From Hyphomicrobiales bacterium (GTDB taxonomy: Bacteria > Pseudomonadota > Alphaproteobacteria > Rhizobiales > NORP267), in assembly GCA_030688605.1 (NCBI GenBank), contig JAUYJB010000125.1, positions 1 to 42,721 on the forward strand: a stretch of DNA of 42,721 bases, in the 5' to 3' direction. Every line of letters starts with the position of its first letter. The first letter of the stretch is position 1. Below the pieces are notes generated by a model. The model did no database searches, had not been told where the DNA came from, and saw only the letters and a list, made by a program, of their open reading frames with translations. This document shows, piece by piece, positions 1-8,653 of this stretch. A program made the translations under genes and the position numbers.

Positions 1-19
1 GGCCCCGGCGCAAAATCAT

Positions 20-57
20 CCCGGTCAAATGGTTCCCTATAACCATGAACCGCTCTA
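20..57 (-). repeat. Dispersed intergenic palindrome, family 1 copy A
   Basis: On the minus strand this element begins with TAGAGCGGTTC and ends with CATTTGACCGGG, with GGTTATAGGGAACC between. It contains the perfect inverted repeat atggtt/aaccat (29-34 and 41-46). Its first three bases are the TAG stop of radA. It matches four other intergenic elements in the window: 13650-13686, 18353-18378, 20861-20888 and 33620-33652. It could also act as a 3' end structure for the radA transcript, although no T-run follows. Confidence 0.6.
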
Positions 58-1470
58 GTCCCCGGCGCCGGCCGGAACAACGCGCAGCGACTCCAGTGGC
101 CGGCCTGCGGCCGCGGCGATCAGGGAAACGAGCTCGTAGAGCCGCGATACGGGCTCAAGCTTCAGTTTCGTCGCCGCCATGTCCTTGTCGCCGCCCGCCG
201 CCGGGCACACTGCGGCGCGGAAGCCGAGGCTTTCCGCCTCGCGCAGTCGCGCCGGCATGTGACCGACGCGGCGGATAGCGCCGGAAAGGCCGATCTCGCC
301 GAAATAGACCGTATCGGCGGGAAGCGCCACGTCGGCGAGCGAAGAGACGATGGCCGCCGCGGCGGCGAGATCGGCGGCAGGCTCGGCGATGCGCAAGCCG
401 CCGGCGACGTTGAGATAGATGTCGAGGCCGGCAAGCCTAAGGGAGCAGCGCGCGTCGAGCACGGCAAGCACCATCGCCAGACGGCTCGCGTCCCAGCCGA
501 CCACGGCGCGGCGCGGTGTGCCGAGCGGCGAGGGCGCGACCAGCGCCTGCACCTCGACCAGGATCGGCCGTGTGCCCTCCATGCTGGCGAAGACGGCGAC
601 CCCCGGCGTTCCCCCATCGCGCTCGCTCAGGAACAGCGCCGACGGGTTTGCGACCTCGCTCAGGCCCTCGCCGGTCATCTCGAAGACGCCGATCTCGTCG
701 GTCGGCCCGAAGCGGTTCTTGACCGCGCGCAGGATGCGGAACTGGTGCAGCCCGTCGCCCTCGAAATAGAGCACCGCGTCGACCATGTGCTCGACGACGC
801 GGGGGCCGGCGATCTGGCCGTCCTTGGTGACGTGGCCGACGAGGGCTACGGCCGCGCCCGAGCCCTTGGCGTAGCGGATCAGCGCCTGGGCCGCGGCACG
901 CACCTGGGCGACGGTGCCGGGCGCCGATTCCACGGCGTCGCTCCACATGGTCTGGATCGAATCGATCACCACGAGGCCTGCCGGCGGTTCGGATTGAAGC
1001 GTGGCGAGGATGTCCTCGACGTTGGTCTCGGAACCCAGCGCCACGCCGGCGCCGTCAAGCCCGAGGCGTTTGGCGCGAAGCTGCAACTGGGCGATCGCCT
1101 CCTCGCCGGAGATATAGACGGCCCGCCTGCCGCCGGCCGCAACCGAGGCCGCCGCCTGCAACAGCAGCGTCGACTTGCCGATGCCGGGATCGCCGCCGAC
1201 CAGGATCGCCGAGCCCGGCACCAGACCGCCGCCGGTGACCCGGTCGAGCTCGGCGATGCCCGTCCCGGTGCGCGGGGCGGGGCTCAGCTTGCCGTCAAGA
1301 GCGGTCAGCGAAAAGGCGCGGCCCTTGCGCGGCTTGCGGCCGGGGGCGGGAGGAACCGCCTGCTCCTCGACAAGCGTGTTCCATTCGCCGCAGGATTCGC
1401 AACGCCCGCTCCATTTCGACGCCACCGCACCGCAGCTCTGGCAGACGAAGGGGTTGCGCGGGCGGGCCAT
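55..1470 (-). CDS. radA: DNA repair protein RadA
   Basis: RadA is a RecA-like ATPase that helps process recombination intermediates and branch migration in the cytoplasm. The 471-residue product has an N-terminal four-cysteine zinc finger (C10, C13, C24, C27), a Walker A motif GGDPGIGKST at residues 92-101, the RadA-specific KNRFG motif at 251-255, and a C-terminal Lon-like domain. The length is normal for the family. I chose the ATG at 1470 because MARPRNPFVCQSCG is the conserved N-terminus. The frame stays open upstream to 1614 only by overlapping alr. alr lies immediately upstream, ending 5 nt before this start, so the two are probably cotranscribed behind dnaB. The TAG stop belongs to a dispersed palindrome. 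Confidence 0.96.
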   Translation of the reverse strand: MARPRNPFVCQSCGAVASKWSGRCESCGEWNTLVEEQAVPPAPGRKPRKGRAFSLTALDGKLSPAPRTGTGIAELDRVTGGGLVPGSAILVGGDPGIGKSTLLLQAAASVAAGGRRAVYISGEEAIAQLQLRAKRLGLDGAGVALGSETNVEDILATLQSEPPAGLVVIDSIQTMWSDAVESAPGTVAQVRAAAQALIRYAKGSGAAVALVGHVTKDGQIAGPRVVEHMVDAVLYFEGDGLHQFRILRAVKNRFGPTDEIGVFEMTGEGLSEVANPSALFLSERDGGTPGVAVFASMEGTRPILVEVQALVAPSPLGTPRRAVVGWDASRLAMVLAVLDARCSLRLAGLDIYLNVAGGLRIAEPAADLAAAAAIVSSLADVALPADTVYFGEIGLSGAIRRVGHMPARLREAESLGFRAAVCPAAGGDKDMAATKLKLEPVSRLYELVSLIAAAAGRPLESLRVVPAGAGD

Positions 1471-1475
1471 GGGGG

Positions 1476-2615
1476 TCAGGCGGCCCCTGTCGTGCCGTCG
1501 ACATAAATGCGGGCGAAGCGGCGGCCGAGCCGGGTGAGGATCTCGTAGCCGATGGTGCCGCCGGCTTCGCCGAGCGCGTCGACGCCGATCTCGGGACCAA
1601 GCACGCAGGCCCAATCACCGCGCCGCACCGCGCCCTCCCCAAGCCCGGTCACGTCGGCGACGATCAAGTCCATGGATACCCGCCCGACGACGGGGCAGGG
1701 CTTGCCGGCGATAATCGCGCCGCCGCCGGGCCGATCGCAGGCAGCCCCGGCAGGGCGCGGAAATCCGTCGGCATAGCCGAGCGCCAGCGTCGCAAGGCGC
1801 CGCGGGCCGGGCGCGGTCCACTGAGCGTTGTAGCCGACAGTGGCGCCGGCTTTGACGTTGCGAAGCTGCATGATGCGCGCTTCGAGCCGCACCACCGGAG
1901 CCATGGGATTGGGCAAGCCCGGCTGCGGGTTGCCGCCGTAAAGCGCGTAGCCGGGGCGCACCAGGTCGAAATGCGGTTGTTGCGACAGGAAAATCCCGGA
2001 AGAGTTGGCAAGACTCGCCGGCACGCCTGCGAACAGGGCCCCGAGGGCTGCGAAATCGGCAATCTGGCTGGCGTTGAGCGGATCGTCGGGAAGCTCTGAG
2101 GAGACGAAATGGCTCATCACCAGAGCAAGCTCGAAATCGTCGAGCGCGCCGGCTGTCTCCCGCGCCAAGGCGCGGGCCTCGGCAAGCGACAGGCCGAGCC
2201 GGTTCATGCCGGTGTCGACATGAAGGGCCGCCGGCAGCCGCTTGCCCGCCGCGCGGCAGAAGGAGGCCCACTCGGCGACCTCGTCTGCCGTGCACAGAAC
2301 CGGCCGGGCGCCGATTTCCGCATAGGTCGCGGCCGCCCCCGGCGTCAGCCCGTTGAGGATATAGACCGTCGCCTCGCCGGCAAGCGAGCGGACCTGGCGC
2401 GCCTCATTGGGCAGGGCGACGAAAAAGGTCAGCGCGCCCGCATCAGCCAGCGCCGGCACGACCTTTTCGACGCCAAGCCCATAGGCGTCGGCCTTGACCA
2501 CGGCGGCGCATTCCGCAGCCCCGACGCGGCCGGCCAGAAGGCGGTAATTGGCGGCGAGCGCCTTCAGGTCGATGGTCAGCCTGGCGCCGGCCTCCTCGGT
2601 TGCTGAAACGGCCAT
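1476..2615 (-). CDS. alr: Alanine racemase
   Basis: This is a PLP enzyme that interconverts L- and D-alanine and supplies D-Ala for peptidoglycan. The 379-residue product has the N-terminal TIM-barrel PLP motif VVKADAYGLG, with the Schiff-base lysine at K41. The C-terminal catalytic tyrosine motif is GATVGYNAQW, and GYADGFPR and GRVSMDL are also present. Length is standard. It lies in the dnaB-alr-radA order typical of Hyphomicrobiales, 50 nt after dnaB. Biosynthetic and catabolic paralogues (alr versus dadX) cannot be told apart here. With no D-amino acid dehydrogenase nearby, the biosynthetic role is more likely. Confidence 0.96.
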   Translation of the reverse strand: MAVSATEEAGARLTIDLKALAANYRLLAGRVGAAECAAVVKADAYGLGVEKVVPALADAGALTFFVALPNEARQVRSLAGEATVYILNGLTPGAAATYAEIGARPVLCTADEVAEWASFCRAAGKRLPAALHVDTGMNRLGLSLAEARALARETAGALDDFELALVMSHFVSSELPDDPLNASQIADFAALGALFAGVPASLANSSGIFLSQQPHFDLVRPGYALYGGNPQPGLPNPMAPVVRLEARIMQLRNVKAGATVGYNAQWTAPGPRRLATLALGYADGFPRPAGAACDRPGGGAIIAGKPCPVVGRVSMDLIVADVTGLGEGAVRRGDWACVLGPEIGVDALGEAGGTIGYEILTRLGRRFARIYVDGTTGAA

Positions 2616-2665
2616 GGCGGCTGTTGTGCCCGCTCAGGCGACCACGATCAAGCGGCGCGTGGATC

Positions 2666-4165
2666 CTAATCCTCCCAGCCCGGCGGCAGATGGCCTTCCT
2701 CGATAAGGTCGTGGAAGCGGGTGAACTCGCCGGTGAACTGCAGCTTCACGGTGCCGATCGGCCCGTGGCGCTGCTTGGCGATGATCACCTCGGCCAGATT
2801 GAGGATGTTTTCGCCCTCCGCCTGCCATTTCAGGTGATCGTCGGTGCCCGCCTTGGGCTCGCGACGGGAATGGTAATATTCCTCGCGAAAGACGAACATG
2901 ACGATATCGGCGTCCTGCTCGATGGAGCCGGATTCGCGCAAGTCCGAGAGCTGCGGGCGCTTGTCGTCGCGGTTCTCAACTTGGCGGGAAAGCTGCGATA
3001 GGGCCAGGATCGGCACATTAAGTTCCTTCGCCAAAGCCTTGAGATTGGTGGTGATTTCCGAAACCTCCTGGACCCGGCCCTCGGCCGCTCGCCGGCTCGA
3101 TCCGGACAGCAGCTGCAGATAGTCGACGATGATCAGGCCCATGTTCCGCTGCCGCTTCAGGCGCCTGGCGCGGGCCGCGAGCTGGGCGACGGTGATGCCG
3201 CCGGTCGGGTCGATGTAGAGCGGGATGTTCTGCATCGTTTGAGCGAAGGTCTGCAGGCGGCCGAATTCCGCCTCGTCGATCTTGCCGCGGCGGATAAGGT
3301 TCGAGGCGATTCTGGCCTCCTGGGAGATCAACCGCGTGGCCAGCTGCTCGGCCGACATTTCGAGCGAGAAGAAGCCGACCACCGCGCCGTCGACGACCCG
3401 CTCGGTGCCGTCTGCGTCGGTCTCGGTGCGATATTTGTTGGCGATATTGTAGGCGATGTTGGTGGCGAGCGCCGTCTTGCCCATGGACGGCCTGCCGGCG
3501 ATGATGACGAGGTCGGAGCTCTGCAACCCGCCCATCATCCGGTCGAGGTCGCGAAAGCCCGTGGCCAGCCCCGACAGGCCGCCGTCGCGCTGATAGGCGG
3601 CCGCCGCCATGTCGACGGCGTGGGTGAGGGCGGCGGAGAAGTTGAGGAAGCCCGAGCCGTATTTGCCACGCTCGGCGAGTTCGAACAGGCGCTGCTCGGC
3701 CTCCTCGATCTGCGCCTGGGGCGGGTGCTCGACGGGCGAATCGAAGGCGGTGTTGACCAGATCCTCGCCGATCAGGATCAGGTTGCGGCGGATGGCGAGG
3801 TCGTAAATGGCGCGGCTGTAATCGGCGGCGTTGATGACCGTGGTGGCCGCGCCGGCAAGGCGCGCCAGATAGGCCTGGGCGCTGACGCCCGGAACAAGCT
3901 CTTCTCTCTCGAAGAAGGTTTTCAGCGTGATCGGCGAGGCAAGCTTGGTCGCCCGGATGAGCTGACCGGCGATGTCGTAGATGCGGGCGTGGACCGGCTC
4001 GAAGAAATGCCCCGGCTCAAGGAAGTCCATGACCCGGAAATAGGCGTCATTGTTGACCAGGATGGCCCCGATCAGCGCCTGTTCGGCTTCGATATTGTGT
4101 GGCGCCTGGCGGAAGGGCAAGTCGTCGCCCGGGTCCGCCGTCCGGGCTTGGCTTGTGCTGTCCAT
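2666..4165 (-). CDS. dnaB: Replicative DNA helicase DnaB
   Basis: This is the hexameric 5'-3' helicase that unwinds DNA at the replication fork and recruits primase. The 499-residue product has the N-terminal DnaB domain (PHNIEAEQALIGAIL at about 22-36). The RecA-like domain carries Walker A AGRPSMGKT at 223-231, FFSLEMS, and the Walker B region IIVDYLQLL. The C-terminal part has LSQLSRQVE and the DLRESGSIEQDADIV block. The ATG at 4165 is the natural start. No intein interrupts the motifs. A weak promoter candidate (TTGTTG, 17-nt spacer, TATCGC) lies in the 145-nt gap upstream. The gene heads the dnaB-alr-radA run. Confidence 0.97.
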   Translation of the reverse strand: MDSTSQARTADPGDDLPFRQAPHNIEAEQALIGAILVNNDAYFRVMDFLEPGHFFEPVHARIYDIAGQLIRATKLASPITLKTFFEREELVPGVSAQAYLARLAGAATTVINAADYSRAIYDLAIRRNLILIGEDLVNTAFDSPVEHPPQAQIEEAEQRLFELAERGKYGSGFLNFSAALTHAVDMAAAAYQRDGGLSGLATGFRDLDRMMGGLQSSDLVIIAGRPSMGKTALATNIAYNIANKYRTETDADGTERVVDGAVVGFFSLEMSAEQLATRLISQEARIASNLIRRGKIDEAEFGRLQTFAQTMQNIPLYIDPTGGITVAQLAARARRLKRQRNMGLIIVDYLQLLSGSSRRAAEGRVQEVSEITTNLKALAKELNVPILALSQLSRQVENRDDKRPQLSDLRESGSIEQDADIVMFVFREEYYHSRREPKAGTDDHLKWQAEGENILNLAEVIIAKQRHGPIGTVKLQFTGEFTRFHDLIEEGHLPPGWED

Positions 4166-4310
4166 AATTCTTATCGTTCGGTCTGTTGGTTAAAGCGATA
4201 ACGCCGCCGACGCCCGACAACAAGCCGCAGGCGGCACAAATCGCCATTCATACCCGCTATTCACAGGCGCCCGAATTTGGGGCCGTCATTGACGCTGAAA
4301 TGCTTGACCT

Positions 4311-5564
4311 TTACCGCCCGGCTATGCGGTGCAGCTTTGCCTCGCCGATTCGCGGCGGGCCGACAGCATAGATGTAATCCCGGGACAGGGGTACGGAATC
4401 GATTTTTTTCGCAAGCTGCATCTGGAACACCGTCAAGCCCTGATGGCGGAAGGCTGCCTCGGAGCCATGCAGGTAGAACTGCCACATGCGGTAGAAGCGC
4501 TCATCGAGCATCTCCTCCACCTGCGAGCGGTGCGCGGCCAGGCGCTCGCTCCAGTGCCGCAGCGTGGCGGCGTAATGCAGGCACCAATTCTCGAAATCGG
4601 TCAGATAGAAGCCGCGGCGCTCGAGGATCGGTGCAAGCTGCGACAGGCTCGGCAGATAGGCGCCGGGAAAGATGTAACGCCTGATCCACGGATTGATCGG
4701 CGCCGGCGGGGTCATCCGGGCGATGGTGTGCAGCACCGCGACCCCGTCCTCGGTGAGCAGGTCGTAAACGTGTTCGAAGAACTCGGGGTAGTGCGGTCTA
4801 CCGACATGCTCGAACATGCCGACCGACACGATGCGGTCGTAGGGGCCCTTCTCCAGCCGATAGTCGAGCCGCTTGAATTTGACCCTGTCGGCGAGGCCGG
4901 CCGCCGCGGCGCGCGCGTTCGACACCTCGTACTGGTCGACGGAGAGGGTCACGCCGGTGACCTCGACATCGAAATTCTGAGCCAGGAAGATCGCCAGCCC
5001 ACCCCATCCCGAGCCGATGTCGAGCACCCGCATGCCCGGCGCGAGAAGCAGCTTCTGCGCCAGATGGTGCTGCTTGTTGACCTGCGCCTGCTCGAGCGTT
5101 TCCTCCTCTTCGCAGAAATAGGCGCAGGAATATTGCAGGTCCGAATCGAGAAAGATTTCATAGAGGGCGTGCGAAAGGTCGTAATGGTGGCGGACATTGC
5201 GCTCCGCCCGGCCGACCCAGTTGAGCACCTTCGGATAGTTGAAAATTTCCGCCAACCGTTCAAGCAGCCGCCCGAACCGACCGGCAGGCAAGGCCATGGC
5301 CCGCGAAATCAGCGCAATGTCGAGGAAATCGCGCAGCGTGCCCTCGACGATCCTGAGATGCCCGTCTGTGTAGGCCTCGCCAACTGCGAGGCTGGGGCGC
5401 AGCAGAATCCGCCAGCCGAGCAACGACTTGTCGACCGCGATGCGCACCCGCGGCTTGGCGCCCGTCACGCCGTAGCTGAGCAGCGACCCGTCCGGAACGA
5501 CCACCTCCAGCGCGCCGTGGCGGACCATGCGTCGCAACATACGATCGAGCAAGAACCAGGGCAT
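4311..5564 (-). CDS. cfa: Cyclopropane-fatty-acyl-phospholipid synthase
   Basis: The enzyme transfers a methylene group from S-adenosylmethionine to the double bond of unsaturated acyl chains in membrane phospholipids. The 417-residue product has the SAM-binding motif VLDIGSGWGGL at about 180-190. It also has SCAYF with C147 matching the active-site cysteine region, FEHVGRPHYPEFF carrying the Glu/His of the bicarbonate site, and a C-terminal HYAATLRHWSERL block with the conserved tyrosine. Length fits the bacterial Cfa family. It sits alone between rplI and dnaB on the same strand, about 150 nt from each, so it may have its own promoter. Mycolic-acid-type homologues share the fold, but context favours Cfa. 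Confidence 0.93.
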   Translation of the reverse strand: MPWFLLDRMLRRMVRHGALEVVVPDGSLLSYGVTGAKPRVRIAVDKSLLGWRILLRPSLAVGEAYTDGHLRIVEGTLRDFLDIALISRAMALPAGRFGRLLERLAEIFNYPKVLNWVGRAERNVRHHYDLSHALYEIFLDSDLQYSCAYFCEEEETLEQAQVNKQHHLAQKLLLAPGMRVLDIGSGWGGLAIFLAQNFDVEVTGVTLSVDQYEVSNARAAAAGLADRVKFKRLDYRLEKGPYDRIVSVGMFEHVGRPHYPEFFEHVYDLLTEDGVAVLHTIARMTPPAPINPWIRRYIFPGAYLPSLSQLAPILERRGFYLTDFENWCLHYAATLRHWSERLAAHRSQVEEMLDERFYRMWQFYLHGSEAAFRHQGLTVFQMQLAKKIDSVPLSRDYIYAVGPPRIGEAKLHRIAGR

Positions 5565-5712
5565 GACGTCCCAACTGCCGCTACTTGGATAATGCCGGAT
5601 CGCATTTTACGTAACTTATCGCGTTCGGCAATAACCGCTCTTGGGACGCGGGTGTGAGACTGGCGTGTTGTTCTGGCTTGCGCCGACGGCTCAAGCGGCA
5701 CGTTCGCCCGTT

Positions 5713-6375
5713 TTACTCGGTCCTTTCCTCGTCCTCGGCCGGCGCGGCGTCCGCTTCCGCCTTGCTTTCCGCGGCTTCAGAGGCCTCCTCCTCGGCGAGT
5801 TCGGCGGCCACCTCGCGCGCCTGCTCTGCGTCCTCGAGCAGCTCTTCCAGGGCCGGCGCCGCCTGTTCCTCGATCTTCTCCTCGCGGGCGAGCGTCACGG
5901 CCTCGCCGTGCGCCTGGCGTTCGGCTTCCTCATTGCTGCGCGCGACATTGACGGTGACCATGGCCTCGACCTCGGGATGAAGCGCGATCGCCACTTGGTG
6001 CAGGCCGAGGGTCTTGATCGGCATATTGAGCTGCACCTGCGTGCGCTGCACGGAAAAGCCGTTCTCGCTGATCACGTCGGCGATGTCGCGGGTCGACACC
6101 GAACCGTAAAGCTGGTCGGTCTCGCCGGCCGAGCGGATGGCGGTAAAGCTCTGCCCGCCAAGCTTGGCCGCGACCTCTTCGGCCTCGCTCTTGCGCTCCA
6201 GATTGCGCGCCTCGAGCTGCACGCGGTCGCGCGCGAAGCGCTCCAGATTGGCCTTGTTGGCGCGCATGGCCTTGCCCTTCGGCAACAGAAAATTGCGCGC
6301 ATAGCCGTCTTTGACGCGGACCACCTCGCCCATCTGGCCGAGCTTGGCGATGCGTTCGAGAAGAATGACTTCCAT
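5713..6375 (-). CDS. rplI: 50S ribosomal protein L9
   Basis: L9 binds 23S rRNA through its N-terminal domain. The 220-residue product starts [19 protein letters not shown] and has the L9 signature region with [16 protein letters not shown], then the long connecting helix and the C-terminal domain. I chose the ATG at 6375 because it begins the conserved N-terminus; an upstream in-frame start would add 32 unrelated residues. The last 65 or so residues are a Glu/Ala-rich acidic tail beyond the usual 150-residue length, as is common in alphaproteobacterial L9. It is the last gene of the rpsF-rpsR-DUF2232-rplI run. Confidence 0.96.
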   Translation of the reverse strand: MEVILLERIAKLGQMGEVVRVKDGYARNFLLPKGKAMRANKANLERFARDRVQLEARNLERKSEAEEVAAKLGGQSFTAIRSAGETDQLYGSVSTRDIADVISENGFSVQRTQVQLNMPIKTLGLHQVAIALHPEVEAMVTVNVARSNEEAERQAHGEAVTLAREEKIEEQAAPALEELLEDAEQAREVAAELAEEEASEAAESKAEADAAPAEDEERTE

Positions 6376-6418
6376 CTTTGTTGCTCCTACCCATGTCGCT
6401 GTTGCGTCAGCGAATCCG

Positions 6419-7438
6419 TCAATCGGACCTTGAATTGGAATTGTCGTTTCTGGGCGCCGGCGGGCCGCCACGTCCCCGCATGCGGGCGAATGTCCGCGCC
6501 CGCAAATTGAGCACCGGCTCGGCCAGGCCGAGCATGGCGACCAGCGCGCCTGTCCAGCTCAGCACGGTTCCCGTCCAGCCGAGAAACAGAAGCGCGAAAT
6601 AGACGCCGCCCAGAAAGATCGGCCGCATCGGGCTCGGCAAGGTCACCACATGCAGGACCGCCAGGCCCAAGAGTGTATAGGCGAAAGCGAAGCCGGCCGC
6701 GAAGGCGCCGGAGATGAGGCCGGCAAGCCCGGGCAGAAACGACGCTAAGAGGCTTGCCGCCAGCGCCATGGTGAGCCCGTTCGGCAGCTCGAAGCGCTTC
6801 AGATCCGGCCACGGTCGCCTGAACCTTCCGGAGACCAGTACGATGCGCGCCGCCAGATACATGCAGGCGAGCGTCGCCGCCATCCATATGATCACCGACA
6901 GTGGCGGCATATGGCGCACAAAAAGGGTCGCGAGCTGCTCCGCATCCAAGCCCGGCGGCACGTCCGGCACCCCCTCCGCGCCGTTCGAAATGAGACGCTC
7001 GAAGACGCCGCGAATGCTCTCCTCATAGGCCTCGAGCGAGAACCCGAAAGCGGCGATGGCCGGCAGGATCAGGCAGCCTCCGATCACCGAACTCCAAGCG
7101 ACAAGGCGGCCCAGCGGATACCATTCCTGCCTCGGGCCGGCCGCCGTCTGCGTCTGGCGCGACAGGCCGGCCAGATAGCTGAGCCAAGCCGCCGGCGCAC
7201 CGATCGCAAGCATAAAGATGAGGCTGCCGAGCGACCCGAGGGCGAACATGACGGCAACGGCGCCGGCGATGGCGGCAAGGCCGGCCGTGGCCCAGCCCCA
7301 GCCGAGGCCGGCGATGAACAGCGGCAGCGTGCCAACGTAGAACAGGATGAGCGCCGCCGGCGTGCCGGTGTTTGCCGCGCTGTAGACCAGCGCGGCGGCA
7401 AGCCCCGCAGCCAAGCCGATGGCGATCTGATAACCCAT
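6419..7438 (-). CDS. DUF2232 family multi-pass membrane protein
   Basis: This 339-residue polytopic inner-membrane protein has about eight hydrophobic segments. The first spans residues 3-25, and there are later clusters such as [24 protein letters not shown] split by short polar loops. The tail is charged and Arg/Asn-rich. It matches the YybS-like DUF2232 family that commonly sits between rpsR and rplI in alphaproteobacteria, where its function is not established. The ATG at 7438 starts directly at the first membrane segment. The gene ends 43 nt before rplI and follows rpsR by 96 nt, so it is likely part of the ribosomal transcript. Confidence 0.85.
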   Translation of the reverse strand: MGYQIAIGLAAGLAAALVYSAANTGTPAALILFYVGTLPLFIAGLGWGWATAGLAAIAGAVAVMFALGSLGSLIFMLAIGAPAAWLSYLAGLSRQTQTAAGPRQEWYPLGRLVAWSSVIGGCLILPAIAAFGFSLEAYEESIRGVFERLISNGAEGVPDVPPGLDAEQLATLFVRHMPPLSVIIWMAATLACMYLAARIVLVSGRFRRPWPDLKRFELPNGLTMALAASLLASFLPGLAGLISGAFAAGFAFAYTLLGLAVLHVVTLPSPMRPIFLGGVYFALLFLGWTGTVLSWTGALVAMLGLAEPVLNLRARTFARMRGRGGPPAPRNDNSNSRSD

Positions 7439-7534
7439 GTCTCGCGCTGTCCCGCTTCAAGCGGTTAGAGACGCTGGACCCCGCCTGTCCGACGCGGGCT
7501 GCGTCCCAACCGAGATTCAAATCCGGTTCCGGCC

Positions 7535-7783
7535 CTAAGGAATAAGGTAGGGCAAGAGACCGAGGAACCGCGCCCGCTTAATCGCGCGGGCGAGCTCGCG
7601 CTGTTTCTTCGCCGACACCGCTGTGATGCGGCTCGGCACGATCTTGCCGCGCTCCGACATGTAGCGTTGCAGGAGCCTGACATCCTTGTAGTCGATCTTC
7701 GGCGCGTTCGGACCGGAGAAGGGGCAGGTCTTGCGGCGGCGGAAGAACGGCCGCCGGACCGGCATCTGTGCGACATCCACCAT
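7535..7783 (-). CDS. rpsR: 30S ribosomal protein S18
   Basis: S18 binds 16S rRNA as a heterodimer with S6 at the platform of the small subunit. The 82-residue product has the signature [20 protein letters not shown] followed by [18 protein letters not shown] and the basic C-terminus. Length is typical. It begins 3 nt after the stop of rpsF, consistent with coupled translation of the two partners. Its cysteine count (one, in KTCPF) matches a C-minus, non-zinc form. Confidence 0.97.
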   Translation of the reverse strand: MVDVAQMPVRRPFFRRRKTCPFSGPNAPKIDYKDVRLLQRYMSERGKIVPSRITAVSAKKQRELARAIKRARFLGLLPYLIP

Positions 7784-7786
7784 TTC

Positions 7787-8290
7787 TTAGTCAGCCTCCG
7801 CCTCAGTATCGGCCTTCACGGCCTTTTTCTCGGTCTCCTTGCTGGCCTCCTTCGCCGGTCCCGCCTCCGCGCGCTCGGACGACCTGCCGCGCGGCCGCCG
7901 CTCACGGTCGCGGTCACGGTCGCGGTCACGGTCACCATCGCGACGCGGACCGCGGCGTTCCTCGCGCGCTTCGCGACGCATCATCGCCGAAGGGCCTTCT
8001 TCGTGGGCCTCAACGCGGATGGTCAGGAACCGAATAACGTCCTCGTTGAGCCGCATCTGCCGCTCCATTTCGGCGACCGCGGCAGGTGGAGCGGTAACGT
8101 TCATCAAGGTGTAGTGCGCCTTGCGGCACTTCTGCATACGGTAGGCGATCGACTTCAGACCCCATTGCTCGGTCTTGGCGATGGTTCCACCTTGATCGGC
8201 GATGATCGACTTGTAGGTCTCGGCAAGTTGCTCCACCTGCTGCGCCGACACGTCCGGGCGCGTCAGGAACACATGCTCGTAATGCGGCAT
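7787..8290 (-). CDS. rpsF: 30S ribosomal protein S6
   Basis: S6 pairs with S18 on the 30S platform. The 167-residue product begins [20 protein letters not shown] and carries the core fold through [14 protein letters not shown] at about residue 110. A roughly 55-residue tail follows: a basic-acidic RDRDRDRD run, then an Ala/Glu/Lys-rich acidic end. Alphaproteobacterial S6 proteins often have such tails, but this one is encoded by a tandem DNA repeat (see separate entry). An SD-like AGGAAAGG lies about 11 nt before the ATG. A strong promoter at 8505-8532 gives a leader of about 200 nt. Confidence 0.97.
   Translation of the reverse strand: MPHYEHVFLTRPDVSAQQVEQLAETYKSIIADQGGTIAKTEQWGLKSIAYRMQKCRKAHYTLMNVTAPPAAVAEMERQMRLNEDVIRFLTIRVEAHEEGPSAMMRREAREERRGPRRDGDRDRDRDRDRERRPRGRSSERAEAGPAKEASKETEKKAVKADTEAEAD
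7901..7937. repeat. Tandem 12-bp repeat inside rpsF
   Basis: Two perfect copies and one partial copy of cggtcgcggtca run in tandem on the plus strand. On the coding strand they encode alternating Arg-Asp (RDRDRDRD) in the C-terminal tail of S6. The unit is a multiple of three, so copy-number changes keep the frame. Confidence 0.8.
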
Positions 8291-8500
8291 GGAATTTCGG
8301 CCTTTCCTTCACTTCGCTGTTTCGGCGCAAAGCCCCTTTTCAAGCCGGCGAAGACGCGGAAAGGCTCAAAGAGGACCGCAAAAGAGCGGAGACACGGGAA
8401 GCCGGGCCGACAAGGCCCTGCCGCGGTTCCTCGGAAATCATGGTGCCCCGAGGACTTGGCGGCCTTCCGTTCAGCCTCCGGCCGAAACGGTTGCAGCGGC
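8291..8500 (-). promoter_or_regulatory. Long structured leader of rpsF-rpsR
   Basis: About 205 nt lie between the promoter at 8505-8532 and the rpsF start, with no ORF of note. The region can form an extended hairpin at 8420-8463, with pairs gccgc/gcggc and tcctcgg/ccgagga. Many bacteria have an S6-S18-binding autoregulatory leader upstream of rpsF, so such a role is plausible. I could not confirm the specific CCG-containing binding motif by eye. Confidence 0.4.
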
Positions 8501-8504
8501 CGCG

Positions 8505-8532
8505 TTTATAAGGCTTTTGCTGTGCAATGCAA
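8505..8532 (-). promoter_or_regulatory. Sigma-70-type promoter for the rpsF operon
   Basis: On the minus strand TTGCAT (8532-8527) and TATAAA (8510-8505) are separated by 16 nt, close to the vegetative consensus. Nothing else in the divergent rpsF-fabD gap faces rpsF as well. Confidence 0.6.
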
Positions 8533-8653
8533 GTGGCCTCGACGGGGTGCGCGTGACCCGATCCGGGCGCGTGGCGGCGCTGCATCTTGACATCGCAACT
8601 TATCGGTTCACTTTGCGCCTTCCATCTCGCGCATCATCAGGGGGCAAGGCAAG
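8533..8653 (+). promoter_or_regulatory. Rightward part of the rpsF-fabD divergent gap
   Basis: The gap of 363 bases between rpsF and fabD contains the rpsF promoter and leader on its left. On its right a consensus TTGACA hexamer at 8587-8592 points toward fabD. A matching -10 is poor: actttg lies 17 nt downstream. No gene is seen in the gap. Confidence 0.35.

Noticed and set aside
259-1506. 415-codon open frame on the plus strand across radA
   Set aside because: It is antisense to a clear RadA and has no recognisable domain; long shadow frames are expected at this GC content.
7901-7937. Possible CRISPR-like repeat
   Set aside because: The units are contiguous, 12 bp, without spacers, and lie in frame within rpsF.
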